Source: Platanthera guangdongensis
Lineage: Eukaryota; Streptophyta; Magnoliopsida; Asparagales; Orchidaceae
NCBI GenBank assembly: GCA_039583875.1
Contig: CM077151.1
Coordinates: forward strand, 116,640,609 to 116,704,608
Reading direction: 5' to 3'
DNA length: 64,000 nt
Made by a program: the position numbers and the translations under genes. The notes below the pieces were generated by a model. The model worked only from the letters and a program-made list of their open reading frames with translations. It did no database searches and had not been told where the DNA came from. Below, piece after piece: positions 1 to 12,334 of the stretch; the first letter of the stretch is position 1, and each line of letters opens with the position of its first letter.

Positions 1-498
1 TTCGTCTTCCTGGCATTGGTCACGTCAATTTAAGCCATTGACCGCCGAAGACTCCCATCTATGCCAATGGCGAGTGCCACGTAACCTTAGGTCTCTCTAA
101 CCGAACGACATAAAGCGGGTACGGTTCCATCTAACCCGTGCTCACATCGCAACGACAATTTAAGCCATTTGCGCGGGTCAAACTTCCACCGAGTCCCATT
201 CTACCGCAAGACACATAACCCAGTTATATTCGAGTTGGCACTCAGGCCACCAAGTTGGCAAGATCTCGTAGCACGGAGTCTTCTCCGACCTTATGCAATG
301 CAACATCACCGATCCAGACCAACATGTCCGGGTAGGCTTCACACAAAATGCCTACGTCCGTTCTCGCATACGGACTCTAAACAACGGGGACTTTACATAT
401 CTACCCGAAGGAACGCCTCCAACTCTCCGCAAACTCGCGAGAGCGGGCTTCCTATGCTAAGAAAAGGAGCGATTCATGCTCAAGATGAGGATCGTTAC

Positions 499-522
499 CC
501 TTGAGTTCCTCTTTGGCGCCAT
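499..522 (-). other. Candidate LTR-encoded first exon (R1)
   Basis: Minus-strand ATG at 522-520 opens eight basic codons (reading MAPKRNSR) and is followed directly by GTAACG, a 5' splice-site-like sequence. The R8 LTR has the same arrangement with the same eight-codon length (MARKRSRK, then GTAACGA). Conservation between two diverged LTRs is what makes this worth listing; that it is really an exon is inference. Confidence 0.35.
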
Positions 523-784
523 CGAAAAGTAATCGGATAGAAATCACCGCACTTGCGTTGCCTCCGTGGATCCGGAGTCGGCTTGCGATTCGGAGCTCCG
601 AAGCTCCTCCAATGGCGGATCTAGCTCCTCTTCCTCCAATGTATTTTCCCCTTTCTCCAAGGACTTGGAGAGATGAAAAGGTAAGAAAGAATGGATTTTT
701 CTAAGTCAAACCCGGGTATATCCTCTCAGGAACCATCCCCAGCCGTTTTATCTCAACCTAAGAAAACGAACGGCTTTGATTCGG

Positions 785-1440
785 GGCTGAAATGCCCAAT
801 CTGGACCGAACACGGCCTGGCACACGCCCGTGTCCAGGGCCGTGTGCCGCATTCGCCGTCAAAATCGAATCTCCTGGACCCTCACACGGGTATCAAACAC
901 GCCCGTGTTCGAGCTGACACGCCCGTGTTCCAGCTGACACGGCCGTGTAGCCGGCCGTGTACCCCATGATTTTTCCCCCGTTTTCAACCCGAGCACTGCA
1001 CAGGTCCTAGGACATGCCCGTGTCCTTGCCCGTGTCACCTTGACACGCCTGGACCCCAGGCCGTGTACACGGGACATTTCGTCGAGGGAAGATCGACGAC
1101 TTGATGACACGGCCTTGGACACGCCCGTGTCCTAGGCCGTGTTCCTTGTCTCGACGATCGTCGAGTGAATCTCGACGACTCCCCGGGACGATCGTCGACA
1201 CGGGTCGACACGCCCTGCGACACGCCCGTGTCGCAGGCCGTGTGCCCATTCTCGACGAATCATCGAGTATAACTCGACGACTTCACGGCTAAGTGTCGAC
1301 ACGGGTCGACACGCCCGTGTCGCAGGCCGTGTGCCCACTCTCGACGAATCGTCGAGTATAACTCGACGACTTCGCGGCTAAGTGTCGACACACGCTTGAC
1401 ACGCCCTGGGACACGCCCGTGTCCCAGGCCGTGTGCCTTC
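785..1440. repeat. CACGGCC/CGTGTC inverted-motif array in R1 LTR
   Basis: Dense, irregularly spaced copies of ACACGCCCGTGTC and its partner GGCCGTGT, mixed with TCGACGA/TCGTCGA words and GTGTCGACA. GACACGGGCGTGTC is an inverted repeat with 6-bp arms around GG, so each copy can fold on itself. The same words fill the R8 LTR. Confidence 0.85.
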
Positions 1441-1502
1441 TGCCAGAACCCAAACTGGCCCAAAACGTCCCCCTTTGCTCCTTTGAGTTTCGGGGCGTTA
1501 CA

Positions 1503-3527
1503 CAAGGGCAGTTATAGCCTCTCCTCCACCTCCAGAAGATATTCCTCCATCCACCAGCATTCCTTCTCCTCTTCAACAACAACAACAACCACTTTCACCT
1601 CTTCCTCAACAACCACATTCTCCCACCATCCTTCACGAGGATATTCCATCTCCACCTCATCAATCTCCACCTCAAACTCATGTTTCTGACATTCTTTCTA
1701 CCTCCTCTCATCCTACTTTTAATCTATTGTCTCCTCCTCCACCATCTCCACATCACTCTCCAGTTCAGGAACCCACCTCCATACCCACTACCACAGTTCC
1801 CACTTCTACCACTGACATTCCATCCATTCCCCCTTCCACATTTCCAGAATACACCCACACAGACTTCTCTCATGCCTTCTCTGTGTGTTCAAACTGTGGA
1901 CATCACAACCCTTACACCACCTCTGCTCCTGAACCTCTCTACCTCAATTTCTCTGAAATTGCCCATGAACTTCTTGCTTTCATCTCACCCACTCTTGAGC
2001 AACTAATAGCAAATGCTATTGCTCCTCTCTCTGCTTCTGTCATCCTCTCTCCAACAGCATGCTCTCTCTTTTGTTACTTCTTCTAGAGAATTGGCTTCAA
2101 GACCCTCTGCACCCAGTCAGGGTGAGATGTTCTATGAAAAAGCTCCAGTTCCTCCTCCCGCAGTAGCAGCAGCAGATTCTGATATGTTTGATTATTCAGC
2201 AGATGCAGCCCCTTCAACTGTAATAATAGATGTAATTGATTCTGATACTGACTTGGCTGAGATAGCGGCAGAAATAATCACTGCTGGTGATTTCATTTTA
2301 AATCCCACAGTTGACCAAGATTCTTCACAAGATTCTTTTAATCTTGCTTACAGAAATATTTTACCAAGTTTTTATGTACAGAATTCTAGAGCTATTGTAG
2401 TTTATACTGCTCCTATAAGTCCTAAAGTTGTAGAACAACTAAAGGCAAGTTTTGCTATTGAAAATTTTGCTGAACCAGCTTCTGAGCACAAAGCATTCTC
2501 TCCACCAACCTTTAGCTGGTGTGAATCTCCTATGCCAGATATGGATGACATGTTGTTTGCTGACATGGAAGAAGAAGCAGTAAATATTCAGACTACTAAA
2601 GAATTTTTTGTAGAGCCTACAAGCATAGCACAGGCACAGATTCCTGGAACCTCAGCTGATTTGCTAAAGTAGCTAGATGATCTTCATGACAATCCTGAAA
2701 AATCTTCTCAAGATGATGATGTTAATAATGAGTCAGATGACGCTGATAATAAAAGTTCAAAGAAAAGAAAGACTCCTACTAAAACTGCTCCTCCAAAGGC
2801 TGTTCCTAAGCCAAATCCTTCTACTGATATTCCATACTATATCCTGCATAATATTACACTCACTCCAGATACACCAAACTGGATGAGGTATTCTAAGAAT
2901 GAGCAAAATGCCAGGAAGTAGAGCAGGAGGTACTCTCCACCTCCTAAATTCAAGATAGGTCCTCCTCCTCCTCCTGCAGCAGGAGCCTCCGAAAGTATTT
3001 CTCAAGTTCAAAAATCCACATCTTCTCATCAGTCTAAATCCTCCAGCAGTAGACAACAGCAGTATTCTTCAAGCAGCAGCAAGCAGCAACAACAATACCA
3101 GAAGTACAGCAGGAAATAGAAAATATCTGAAGATGATCAACCTGAGAAAGCACCTCCTGAAAGGCCTATTTCTCCTGTTTATGATCCAAAAATGGACCCC
3201 AACTTCAGGATAGCCAGATTTCAAGAATTGGTAGCTCTTTCTCAGATTAGAAAAGCAAAGGAAGAAGGACATGACACCTCAAAGTATACCACTATGTCAT
3301 CCTATAGAAAGAAAGAGTTAGAAAAATATCAGGTACATAATCTCTTTAATGTTGATGCTTATATGTCTTTACATCCAGAAGCTGTTGTTCCAAGAGCTGC
3401 ATCAGTGACTATCCTTGGAGTCAGTGATATAAAGATGACCAAACAGGAAGATGCAGACCCCAAAAGGGAGATTATCTTTACCAGACCTTCCTCAGATAAG
3501 CAAAAGAAGGATTCCAAGAGAGGCTGA
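1503..3527 (+). pseudogene. ORF3 remnant of R2 (unknown function)
   Basis: This is the middle and C-terminal part of the third ORF that follows pol in R7 and R11. Visible in order are a Pro/Ser/Thr-rich stretch (about 1510-1990), a block reading SRELASRPSAPSQGEM (R7 has VRGLASVSTETRQGEM), acidic segments with GDFILNPTVD, SPMPDMDDMLF (R7 SPMPDLDELIL), a lysine-rich piece, IPYYILHNIT (R7 TPFYILQNIT), a PPPPPAAGAS proline run, a Ser/Gln-rich stretch, then the best conserved end containing RFQELVALSQIRKAK and LFNVDAYMSLHPEAVVPR. One frame change lies near 2070. Three in-frame TAG stops (2670-2672, about 2918, about 3117) fit CAG to TAG decay. The final stop is at 3525-3527. It resembles no enzyme I recognise. 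Confidence 0.75.
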
Positions 3528-3697
3528 AAATTTTTCTCTTTATATTTTGATTAGAACATTTGTTTAATATTTGTTATTTCACAAGGCATTGTGTTAATAT
3601 ATGCTGAATAATTGTAAATTCTGTCAGATATCTTTTATGCTTTGTGATTTTTCTCTTTTATGTTGTTCATAGTGACCTCACCCAAATAGGGAGAGAT
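3528..3697 (+). other. R2 3' untranslated region and polypurine tract
   Basis: AT-rich spacer after the ORF3 stop, ending in CCCAAATAGGGAGAGAT immediately before the LTR. R7 has the matching CCCAAATAGGGGGTGAT at the same place, which marks it as the plus-strand primer site. Confidence 0.7.
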
Positions 3698-5275
3698 TGT
3701 TGGATCCCTAGTTTGGATTTGGGCTAGGTTCACTATTTGGTTATTGACCCTTCATGTATTGCCTAAGGTCTTTTTATTAGTTCTATGGTGTAGGTCAGTA
3801 TGACTAGCTTAATCAATCCTTGATCCAGCTCTCAGAAGAAATCAGAGATCCAGACTTAGAAGAATGACAGTTATTAATAGTTCAGAGAATCAGTTCGAAG
3901 TTCTTCGAACTCAGCTCGACGATCGTTGATCACAACTCGACGAACTCAGAGTCCCTACTCTGAGTTGAGCTCGATAATCTTAGAGTTCAGGTCGACGAAC
4001 TTATCTCTTCTCTCAAGTTCTCAGCTCGACGAACTTCAATCTCTAGTCGACGAACTTGGAGCCCAAATTTGACAGCTTATTCTTCCAGATCAACTTTATC
4101 TGATCTCAGCTCGACGAAGACGATTTCTCAGCTCAAAGAACTTGGAGTTCAGGTCGACGAAATCTGTTCTGAGCTCGACGATTTCTGTCAGTTCTTTATT
4201 TAACTTCTCTATAGTTAATTTCTGTATTAACCAAGGCGTATATAATATATTATTGTCTATATTGCTCTGAGTAATTAATTACAAATATTTTTATGAATAT
4301 AGCCAATCATTGGCAGCTTTAATTACTGGATTTCACAGAGTTAATATTCGGCTTAATAACTGGGACAGTTAAGAAATTAATTTATTTCCCTTCTAGCTGT
4401 TTGTCCAAGTTCCAAGATTTCATCAATTAATCATGGAGAAGAATTCAAATTCAGCGATAGAATTTCTGCAGGAAGATAAAAAAGGACTGTTTTTCGGAAG
4501 AACATTCAAGAATAAGGAAGAGAATAGACATAGATTTTCACTGAGACACAACAGCTGATACAAGTCTCACAGAGAATCTCACAGAGTTCTTAATTATCAA
4601 CTTCGGAGCTTTTTAAGGGACAACTATTCAATATCAGTCCAAAAGCTTCTGAAGATCTTCAAAAGATTAAAGGCCTACACCCTGCAAAGCTTCCAACAAA
4701 ATTCCAGAACAATAATCATCTCAGGGGGAGTTTTGACATCATCAAACAATCCACTAGTCTTCTCTGTTGCTTTTGAGAAAGAGAAAACAATATCAACATT
4801 CTTTTCACCCCACTATACACATGGTTTTAACTCCCTTCAAAAGTTAACCACCTGGTTCTTAAGTCTTCTTATCAAAAGACTTAGCTTGGTTTTTGGGCAC
4901 CTGATCAAAAGCCTAAAGGGTTGTGAGATCTCCCTTCAAATAGATCTTGTGGTGACAGGGCACCTGAGCAAAAACCTGTTGGTGATAGGGCATCTGATCA
5001 AAAACCTGTAGTGGATTCCTACCAGGGTGGTAGAAGAGTGGATGTACCCAAGTTTAGGGGAACCACTATAAAATTCTTGTGCTGTCTGGATTGCTTTATG
5101 TTTTCTTATTGATGTGTGATGTGTGTTGTGTTAGTTTTTCTTTTCTGCATTCTCTTAAGATATATTTATCACTATTTTAATTCCGCTATAAAAACCAATT
5201 AAGTTTTTAAAATACTCTATTCACCTACCCCCCCCCCCCCCCACCCCTCTAGAGTTACATAGATCTATCCCCTCA
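3698..5275 (+). repeat. R2 3' LTR
   Basis: Begins TGTTGGATCCC and ends CCCCTCA. It carries a TTCGTCGA/TCGACGA motif cluster (about 3895-4185), an AT-rich TATA-like stretch near 4227 (GTATATAATATATT), and near its end the block shared by all Sirevirus LTRs here: GTGGATGTACCCAAG then GGGGAACCACTATAAA (5057-5072). A run of about 15 C lies at 5228-5242. The 92-codon open frame at 4733-5011 lies inside the LTR, uses repeated short words, and is not regarded as a gene. Confidence 0.85.
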
Positions 5276-7482
5276 GGTGGTAAAGCTCTTACCATCGTTC
5301 ATTATTCATTCCCGACCACCAAACAATTTGCTTTAGATCTTTATACATTTTGGTGGAACCAGCATGGTAGGCAACACTGGACCATGAGCTTCATTACAAA
5401 TTTTAGCCCGAATGTCACCAAAAGCGGGGATACAAAATCTACCCCGATATTTCAAAGTATTTAGCTCATCCAAAGAGAAATCAGGTAGCTCTCCCTTCTC
5501 AATTTTATTCCGGAGATGCAACAAATCTGGGTCATCCTTCTAGTGCGCTATGGTAAGGGAAATCCAAGAGTGCTCTTCTGCTTCCAAACAGGCAGATACA
5601 GTACTACTCTGAACTTCAATGTCCATCAACAAGAATTCTTCCACCAAGGATTATACAGATAGATTAAAGATTTTGGCGGTCTTCCTACTCAAAGCATCGA
5701 CTACTACGTTAGCCTTTCCTGGATGATAAAGAATCTCCACTTTATAATCGGCCACATACTCTAACCACCTACGTTGGCTCAAATTCAGCTCCTTCTGAGT
5801 GAATACATACTTCAAGCTCTTATGATCTGTGTAGATCTTGTATAGCGCAGCATAAAATAAATGTCTCCAAAGCTTCAACGCATAAATTATGGCGATAAAC
5901 TCTAAATCATGCGTAGGATAGTTTCTTTTGTGAATCTTTAATTGTCTTGATCCGTACGCGATCACCTTTTCTTTTTGTATCAAAACACAACCAAGTCCAA
6001 TGTGTGATGCATTCACATACACAACGTACTGGACTCCTTCAGTAGGTAAAGTTAAAACTGGAGCAGTACACAATCTCTTCTTCTACTCTTGGAAAGCTTC
6101 TTCACATTTATCGCTCCAAATGAACGATGTGTTTTTCTGGGTAAGTCTAGTTAGAGGTGTAGACAACACAGAAAACTCTTCCACAAACCTTCTATAATAT
6201 CTGGCCAGGCCTAAGAAGCTCCTAATCTCCTTGGCTGTAGAAGGACTCTTCCATTCCATCACAATAGAAATCATGGTCGGGTCTACAGAGATACCACCCT
6301 TTCTCACAACATGACCCAGAAAGGACACCTGAGGTAGCCAAAACTCGCACTTACTAATGTTCACATAAAACTTATGCACCCTCATGGTCGACAAAACCAA
6401 CCGCAAATGTTGAGTATGCTCCTCAAAACTGCGGGAATACACAAGGACATCATCTACGAATACAATCACAAAATGGTACAAGAAATCTTTGAACACTCTA
6501 TTCATTAAATACATAAAAGCAGAGGCTACATTTGTCAAAACAAAGGACATTACCAAGAACTCGAAATGTCCATTCCTCGAACGAAAAGCAGTCCATCGAA
6601 TATCTGCCGCACAAATCCTCAACTGGTGGTAGCCTTAACGAAGATCGGTCTTTGAAAATACCGAGCTACCACGCAACTGATCGAACAAATCATCAATCCT
6701 CGACAGGGGATATCTATTCTTAATGGTCACATTATTCAATTCCCTATAATCGATGCAAAGCCTCATCGATCCATCCTTTTTATTTAGAAACAATGCAGGA
6801 GAACCCTACGACGAAGAACTTAGCCTAATAAATCCACACTGCAACAAATCGTCAAGCTGAGTACGTAATTCATCCAACTCACGCGGAGCCATATGGTACG
6901 GTGCCTTGGCAATAGGACGAGTACCTGGCTCGAGGTCTATCACAAACTCTACCTCTCTCATAGGAGGAAGTCCTGGAAGACTATCAGGAAAAACAACTAA
7001 AAACTCTCACACCACCGAGATATCCTCAAGACGAGATGTAACAAAAGTTGTTTCAAATCAAAAATAGAAACAAGATACGCCTCATAACCAGAGTTTATAG
7101 CTCGACAAGCACGTACCGCATAAATAGTAGGGGAAACCTTATCCTGAAAACCATAGACGCTCATAGGTTGGCCATTGTCCATCTTGAAGTACAATCACTT
7201 TGCATTGCACTAGATGACTGCATCATACTTGGACAGCCAGTCCATGCCCAAAATCATGTCAAAGTCTGCCAGATCCAACACCTTCAGATCCGCAAAGGAT
7301 AGGAATTCACCTAGACAAATAGGGCACCTATGAATTCCTTGATTTGATATCACCAAATTTCTGGAGGGAAGCTTGACTCTGAAGGAATCTTCTAACTGAT
7401 CCATATCTAAATGATGTCTATCTATGAAACTTCGAGCTACGAAGAAATGGGTGGCACCCGAATCAAAAAAATGCGCACCCAC
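5276..7482 (-). pseudogene. R3 Ty3 pol (PR-RT-RNase H-integrase start), decayed
   Basis: Read from 7482 downward. Aspartic protease comes first, with FDSGATH and further on FDMILGMDWL (about 7482-7210). Then reverse transcriptase, with [16 protein letters not shown] (about 6775) and FVDDVLVYS (about 6440), and the connection with SFLGHVV. RNase H follows, with a decayed DAS ([11 protein letters not shown]), [17 protein letters not shown] and TDHKSLKY (6073-5651). The integrase start reads LHLRNKIEKGELPDF, then MYKDLKQIVWWSG, the H2C2 neighbourhood. Several frame changes and stops (for example after the protease and within RT) and the lost first RNase H aspartate mean it cannot work. Confidence 0.8.
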
Positions 7483-8731
7483 CTATTTTGGACCTTAAAC
7501 TTCCCTGTTATCACTTGTGTAGAGGTCTGAGTTTCCTCCCTGGTCACCACATTCAACTTTCCTTTCCCTTTATCCTGGTTTGGTGGTGATGGCAGAGCCC
7601 GAAGCGGGGCAGGCTGCAGTGGGGACTGAGCCTAGGGGCATGAAGACTTCAGATGCCCCTTCTGCCTGAACTAGAAGAAAGCCTTTTCCTTCGACCAGCA
7701 GTGACTCGCGTCATGTCCCTTATTTGTATAGAACATGCACACCAGATCTCCCTTTGGTGCAACTTGGATGGAGATCACCTGCTGCTACTTCAGAGTGGCA
7801 GTCCTTTTGAAACACCTTTCGTAAGGGTGGCCAGATCGGCCATAGAAGCTACATATTTCTCCACTTTTCCTCTTCAAAGAAGGGCCAGATGCCCAAGAGT
7901 TTCCATCCTCATCACCCTTACTCTTCTCTTTTCTTGCCGCGGCACCTCGATTCTTGGCGTTTTCAATCGCATCAACTTTTAGAGCGGCTTCCACTACCTC
8001 AGCGTAACTTTCAGCACTATAAGAGCATGTCAACTGCTGGACATCGCTTCTTAGTCCTCCTAGGAAACGTTTCACTCTTCCTGCCTCTTAAGCTACCAAA
8101 TCAGGAGCAAATCTGCTCAACCTATTAAACTCAATCTCATATTTGCTTACCGTGAGCTGTCTCTATTTTAGATGTAATAAATTATTCATCAGGCGGTCCC
8201 GCTCGATCAAGGGTAGAAACTTCTTAAGCAGCATCTCCTTGAAGGACTCCCAAGAGCACCCTTCCTTCAGACTCTCCCTCTCCCGAATCCACCAGCTCTT
8301 CGCCAGCCCTTTTAGCTAGTAGGCCACAATCATCACCTTTTGGGCTTCTGCAATCCCCGAATACGAGAACATCTCCTCGATAGTAATGATCCAATCATCC
8401 AAAGCCGTAAAGTCAGCTCTCTCGTCGTAAGTGGGAGGTCCAAATAGCTAGAAATGCAAATTAAAATTCATCTCTAGCGGTGGCATCACTGGGGGCACCA
8501 GAGGAGCAGGAGTAACGGGTACGGCTTGACCCACAGCAGAATCTTACACAAGGGTTGCTACACAAAAGTGGCAGACAACAAGGACTGAATTTATGATTGC
8601 ATCGCAACTAACTGCATCGACAGATCCTCGCTGCTCTGACACAAACTCTCGATCACTGCATCACTTTGCGCACCAAACGGCTCACCCTCTGATTGGGGAG
8701 TCGACCTCATCGTAGGATGTCTAGCCGGCAT
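7483..8731 (-). pseudogene. R3 Ty3 gag, decayed
   Basis: The ATG at 8731-8729 opens MPARHPTMRSTPQ, typical of chromovirus Gag starts, but a stop follows after about 46 codons. Further down are the retrotransposon-gag segment MKRFLGGLRSDVQQL and AESYAEVVEAALKVDAIE (8075-7990), a Lys-rich piece, and a nucleocapsid knuckle, CSFYGRSGHPYERC (about 7870), in which the second Cys is Tyr, so the CX2CX4HX4C site is broken. Many stops are present. The frame leads towards the protease at 7482 with a probable one-base length change in a T run near 7470. Confidence 0.7.
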
Positions 8732-9391
8732 TTCTAGAAAAGTAACGAACAAATCATCAAAAATTCTGCATTACAACGAGACCATACTTAAAGACACCTT
8801 CTTATGCTACAAAGTTGCTTTGGGATTTTATAATGATGATATGCCCTACTTAGGATGATATCCTCTCATCCTATTAACTCATGTGCCTATGATATGAATG
8901 CATGGATTCTTTATACTTATTTAAAATCATGTGTGTACATGTATCATCATGTAATCCTTAACTTAGCACGCGTGCTTATGAGATGATATGCTATGTCTGC
9001 AGTGCTATGCATTCTGAAACGCCATATTGCATTTTATGAGCGGAGTACACATGAAATGTTATGCATCCCATACTACATAACATCGCATGCAACAGGAAAA
9101 TGAAAACATTCTAATGGGCACCCATAAGGTGATGGTTATGCATCCCATACTACAAAACTGTCACATGTTGCCTCCTATGGTGGATCCATATACAAACACA
9201 TATTATGCATCTCATACTACATAATATGCCTCGTATACTTCTTATCATGCTATGAGTGTAGTGACTATGCTTCGGCTAAAGCGAACTGATGACACATCGG
9301 TGTGTATATGCAAATGAATGGAGAAAATAAAAACTATACAAGATTGGCTGGTTCGACCAACTTGTCAAACCAACCTCCCTCTGATACCAAC
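8732..9391 (-). other. R3 untranslated leader with primer-binding site
   Basis: No gene. The stretch between LTR and gag contains repeated short words (GCATCCCATACTACATAA recurs three times between 9060 and 9230). The PBS, complementary to the 3' end of initiator tRNA-Met, is at 9378-9389 (TGGTATCAGAGG on the minus strand). Confidence 0.8.
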
Positions 9392-11261
9392 TATCACAAC
9401 CCGCATTTTCACCGCCTTTAAAGGTATATCAGAGTAAGGGAAAAATGCACGTCATGATGCCACGTCAGCAGAGGATAACTGCGGACGCCCAGGCAAAACT
9501 CCTACATAACACATGAAGAAAGATCTTTAAGTTATTTAAAGATAAACCTAGTTTAAGTGAAGCAGGTAGTCGTATTCCTCGGCTTAGTGGCTCATCTAGT
9601 CCACGAGAAAAATAGTTGTACGCAGCGAAAAATACTTCTTTTACAAGATTAGACATCCTACATGAGTATAAGTGCCCCCAGAGGAGAACTCATGTCGTAC
9701 AAGACTCTAAGTTTATAATAAGTATAGGAAAAAAGTCTTTACGCTATCGAGAAAGTAGTGAATTAATTTTGAAAGAGATGGCATGTATGATATACTAATA
9801 ACAAGGTTTTATAAGTTAAAAATATCTAACATGCAGTCCTGGCATAAACTTTCCAGAGAGCAAGTAATCCAAATCAATCAGAAAGAAAATGAATAGCAGC
9901 TAGCAAGGTGTCCAAAAGAATCAACAACCCTGTGGGCGTCAACAACCAGACTCAAACCCACATAAAATAAAAATATGTATGAACTAGGTAAAGTAAATTA
10001 AAACATCAAACTACCTCACAACGGCGAGGTAAAAACCACAACCAACACTGCTGCTTAGGAACTCCAAAATTAGCTCCACTACCTGCTGCAGTTTTGGACT
10101 TGAGGCATTCCAAAGACAGAACACCTCAGCAAGAAAATACAAGTGATCGCAGAAGTAAAGTAAAGAAGCAAGATATAAAAGTCAGAAAGGAACACTTATG
10201 TGAATTATCACGTACAATAAAATTACCCCGGATGCACAAGACTATCAGGGGAAAAAGAATCACGATTAAATTATCAGGAAGAATTGCATAACTCTATTAG
10301 CCACATGTGGTCAACTCCACCAAAAACAAACAAGGGCAAGGTGGTCACTCATCCGGACACACACTCATAGATATGATATCCTTCTAACTACGGGGGAGAC
10401 TCAAACACTCCACCATTCAACACAGATGCCCAAACACCTGGTAGAGTTCCACAAGGTACTAATAAAGGGATCAAACATTGAGGCGGTGATTTCGACCACT
10501 AACACCCGCAATGAAGAAAAATCATGGTAAAACAAACATTGCGGCGGTGGTTTCGTCCACTAACAACAGCAATAAGGAAACCATGAAAATCAATCTCAAT
10601 ACTTGGCACATCGGATTCTACTAAACATCGATAGATTGAAAATGGTTGATCAACCTTTAGGAAAACTTTGAGACCTTAAATCAATTCTATCTTGTCCTAC
10701 ACAGTAGTTAAGAGACGATTAAAAGATGAAGGTTCAACCGCATTTGCAAATCACTAACGATTCTACAAGGTATGATTAGCATAATCATGAATATAAAAAT
10801 AAGAGATCAAAACAATACCATTGATCGGCAAGTCAATCATGATTACAACACTAAGTGAGGAAGATTAGCAATTGCATCAAGATTTGGAAGAAGGAAGGAA
10901 GAGAGGAGAAACCATCACTTGCCTTGGTTTTGCCGGAGAAGACCTCCAAATCACACCTCGGTGTAGATCGGGACTATGGAATACGGGGGAAGTCGAAATC
11001 TGAACAAAAATGACTGAAATAGCGGTTAGGGTCAAAAACCCTAACGAGAAAAACTCAAGAATCGACTAAAACTTTACCCTAATGACGTAGCTCACGTTGA
11101 GAGCTTTTCGGATCTATGTTCGGTTCAAGATTTCGAGCACCGGAGCACCGTTAAAGACCACCATAAGAATAGCGAAAGAACTTTGTCTCTCTTGCTCACG
11201 CCGCACTGATTCGGGAAATGAACAGAAGTCAGTCGTCTTAAAGAGGAGGAGAAGAAGTTTT

Positions 11262-11263
<2 letters not shown>

Positions 11264-11358
<95 letters not shown>
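11264..11358. repeat. (TA)n microsatellite, about 47 units
   Basis: Uninterrupted TA dinucleotides followed by a short GT run (about 11364-11373). It lies inside the R3 LTR and may have grown from a promoter TATA box; that origin is inference. Confidence 0.95.
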
Positions 11359-11360
<2 letters not shown>

Positions 11361-11439
11361 TTGTGTGTGTGTGTATAATATTGAAAGAAATAAAATATTG
11401 GAATCATTACACTTAAGGAGATGGTCAAGGGTCGGCTGA

Positions 11440-11945
11440 ACCAGAAATCTCGAGATGAAGTATGGATTTCTCGAGTATAGAAGGAGATTTCTCGAGAACT
11501 GATGAGGACCTCCCGAAAACTAATGAAGGTATTCTGGGGAACAGAAGAAAACTTCTCGAGAATAGGTAGAAGCACTACTCGGGAACAACGAGTCATTTTC
11601 TCGAGAACAACATAGAACTTTCTCGAGAACAAGACAAGGCTTTTTCAAGAACAAGGGCAGATCTCGAGTACTAATAAGGACTTCTCGAGAAGAGACTATG
11701 GATTTGTCGAGAAGAGCTTCTGGATATCTCGAGAGCTGAGAGTAAATTTCTCGAGAACAAATGCGGATTTCTCGTAAACTGCAGGACCTCTCGAGAACTA
11801 GAGGTGGGATTTCTCGAGAAGAAGCAAGACTTCCCGGGAACAAAACATCATTTCTCGAGAAGGAATATAAACTTCTCGGGAACATCTCCCGGCCTTTCGA
11901 GGAATGAGGCTGGTCATCACGAGTACAAATCAGGGTTTTCGAGAA
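11440..11945. repeat. TTCTCGAGAA palindrome array in R3 LTR
   Basis: Roughly twenty copies of the perfect 10-bp palindrome TTCTCGAGAA or one-base variants, spaced about 20-30 bp. The spacers differ, so this is a dispersed-motif array and not a simple tandem repeat. Confidence 0.9.
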
Positions 11946-12334
11946 TTAAGCAGGATAATTTTAGAAATTTAGATGGTCTTTAATTCCGGGGTAAAACAAC
12001 GATACAGATTAAACGCATCCCAATTTAGAACGAAATTCACAACATAGGCGAATGTCTGCGCTGTGAATCTAACAGCGAAGACTAAACTAGAATCCGACCC
12101 ACCATTCTTGAGACACTAACATCAAATGCTTACTATAAGCATACATGCCACAATTTAATTATTCCAACAATAAATCATTCAATCTCATCAAAACTCGAAA
12201 ATTTGGTCCAACGGACATGAAAATGCACTAACGGTGCGGCGCCGTCAATCATGATGTAAAAAGGTAACGCCCTGATGTCATAAATATGACGATACCAAAT
12301 CAAATAATATCATCGGAAAATCAGGGGCATTACA

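Larger units (their letters stand above)
1..1502 (-). mobile_element. R1: Ty3/gypsy LTR fragment, cut by window edge
   Basis: On the minus strand this starts at 1502 with TGTAACGCCCCG, the usual Ty3 LTR start, and runs off the window. Its first 1 kb matches the R8 LTR in order: the TGTAAC start, the ACACGGCC/GGGCGTGTC motif block, a stretch with CGAATCGCAAGCCGACTCC (R8 has AAATCGCGAGCCGAGTCC), then an ATG followed by a GTAACGA donor. It is therefore a diverged copy of the R8 family. It interrupts the ORF3 remnant of R2. The five bases after it, CAAGG (1503-1507), are the expected target-site duplication, but the partner lies outside the window. At 23-36 and 153-166 a short direct repeat (CAATTTAAGCCATT) suggests an old local duplication inside the LTR. 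Confidence 0.8.
1503..5275 (+). mobile_element. R2: Sirevirus (Ty1/copia) 3' part, ORF3 remnant plus 3' LTR
   Basis: Only the right end of a + strand element is present: a decayed third ORF, a polypurine region and a complete 3' LTR. The LTR start TGTTGGATCCCTAG and the order of the C-terminal ORF3 blocks match R7, so both belong to one family. The left part was separated by the insertion of R1 and should lie beyond the window. R2 itself sits in the integrase region of R3; GGTGG after its end (5276-5280) is the predicted target-site duplication. Confidence 0.85.
5276..12334 (-). mobile_element. R3: Ty3/gypsy element, 5' LTR to integrase
   Basis: Minus-strand element with its 5' LTR at the right (9392-12334), PBS, gag, and pol up to the zinc-binding part of integrase, where R2 interrupts it. 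The rest of integrase and the 3' LTR should lie left of the window beyond the other half of R2. The right end GGCATTACA is the reverse of TGTAATGCC. ACTTC (12335-12339) is the predicted target-site duplication. Pol resembles that of R5, so they are related, but the LTRs match only at the terminal 20 bases or so. Confidence 0.8.
9392..12334 (-). repeat. R3 5' LTR (about 2.9 kb)
   Basis: Minus-strand start TGTAATGCCCCTGATTTTCC at 12334; the end near 9392 reads GGTTGTGATA just before the PBS, where TG..CA has become TG..TA. It contains the TTCTCGAGAA array and a long TA microsatellite. Open frames inside it, including one with a poly-Ile/Tyr run across the microsatellite, are not genes. Confidence 0.75.

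Noticed and set aside
11114..11632. 172-codon open frame with a poly-Tyr/Ile run
   Set aside because: It is the translation of the TA microsatellite and the CTCGAG array inside the R3 LTR.
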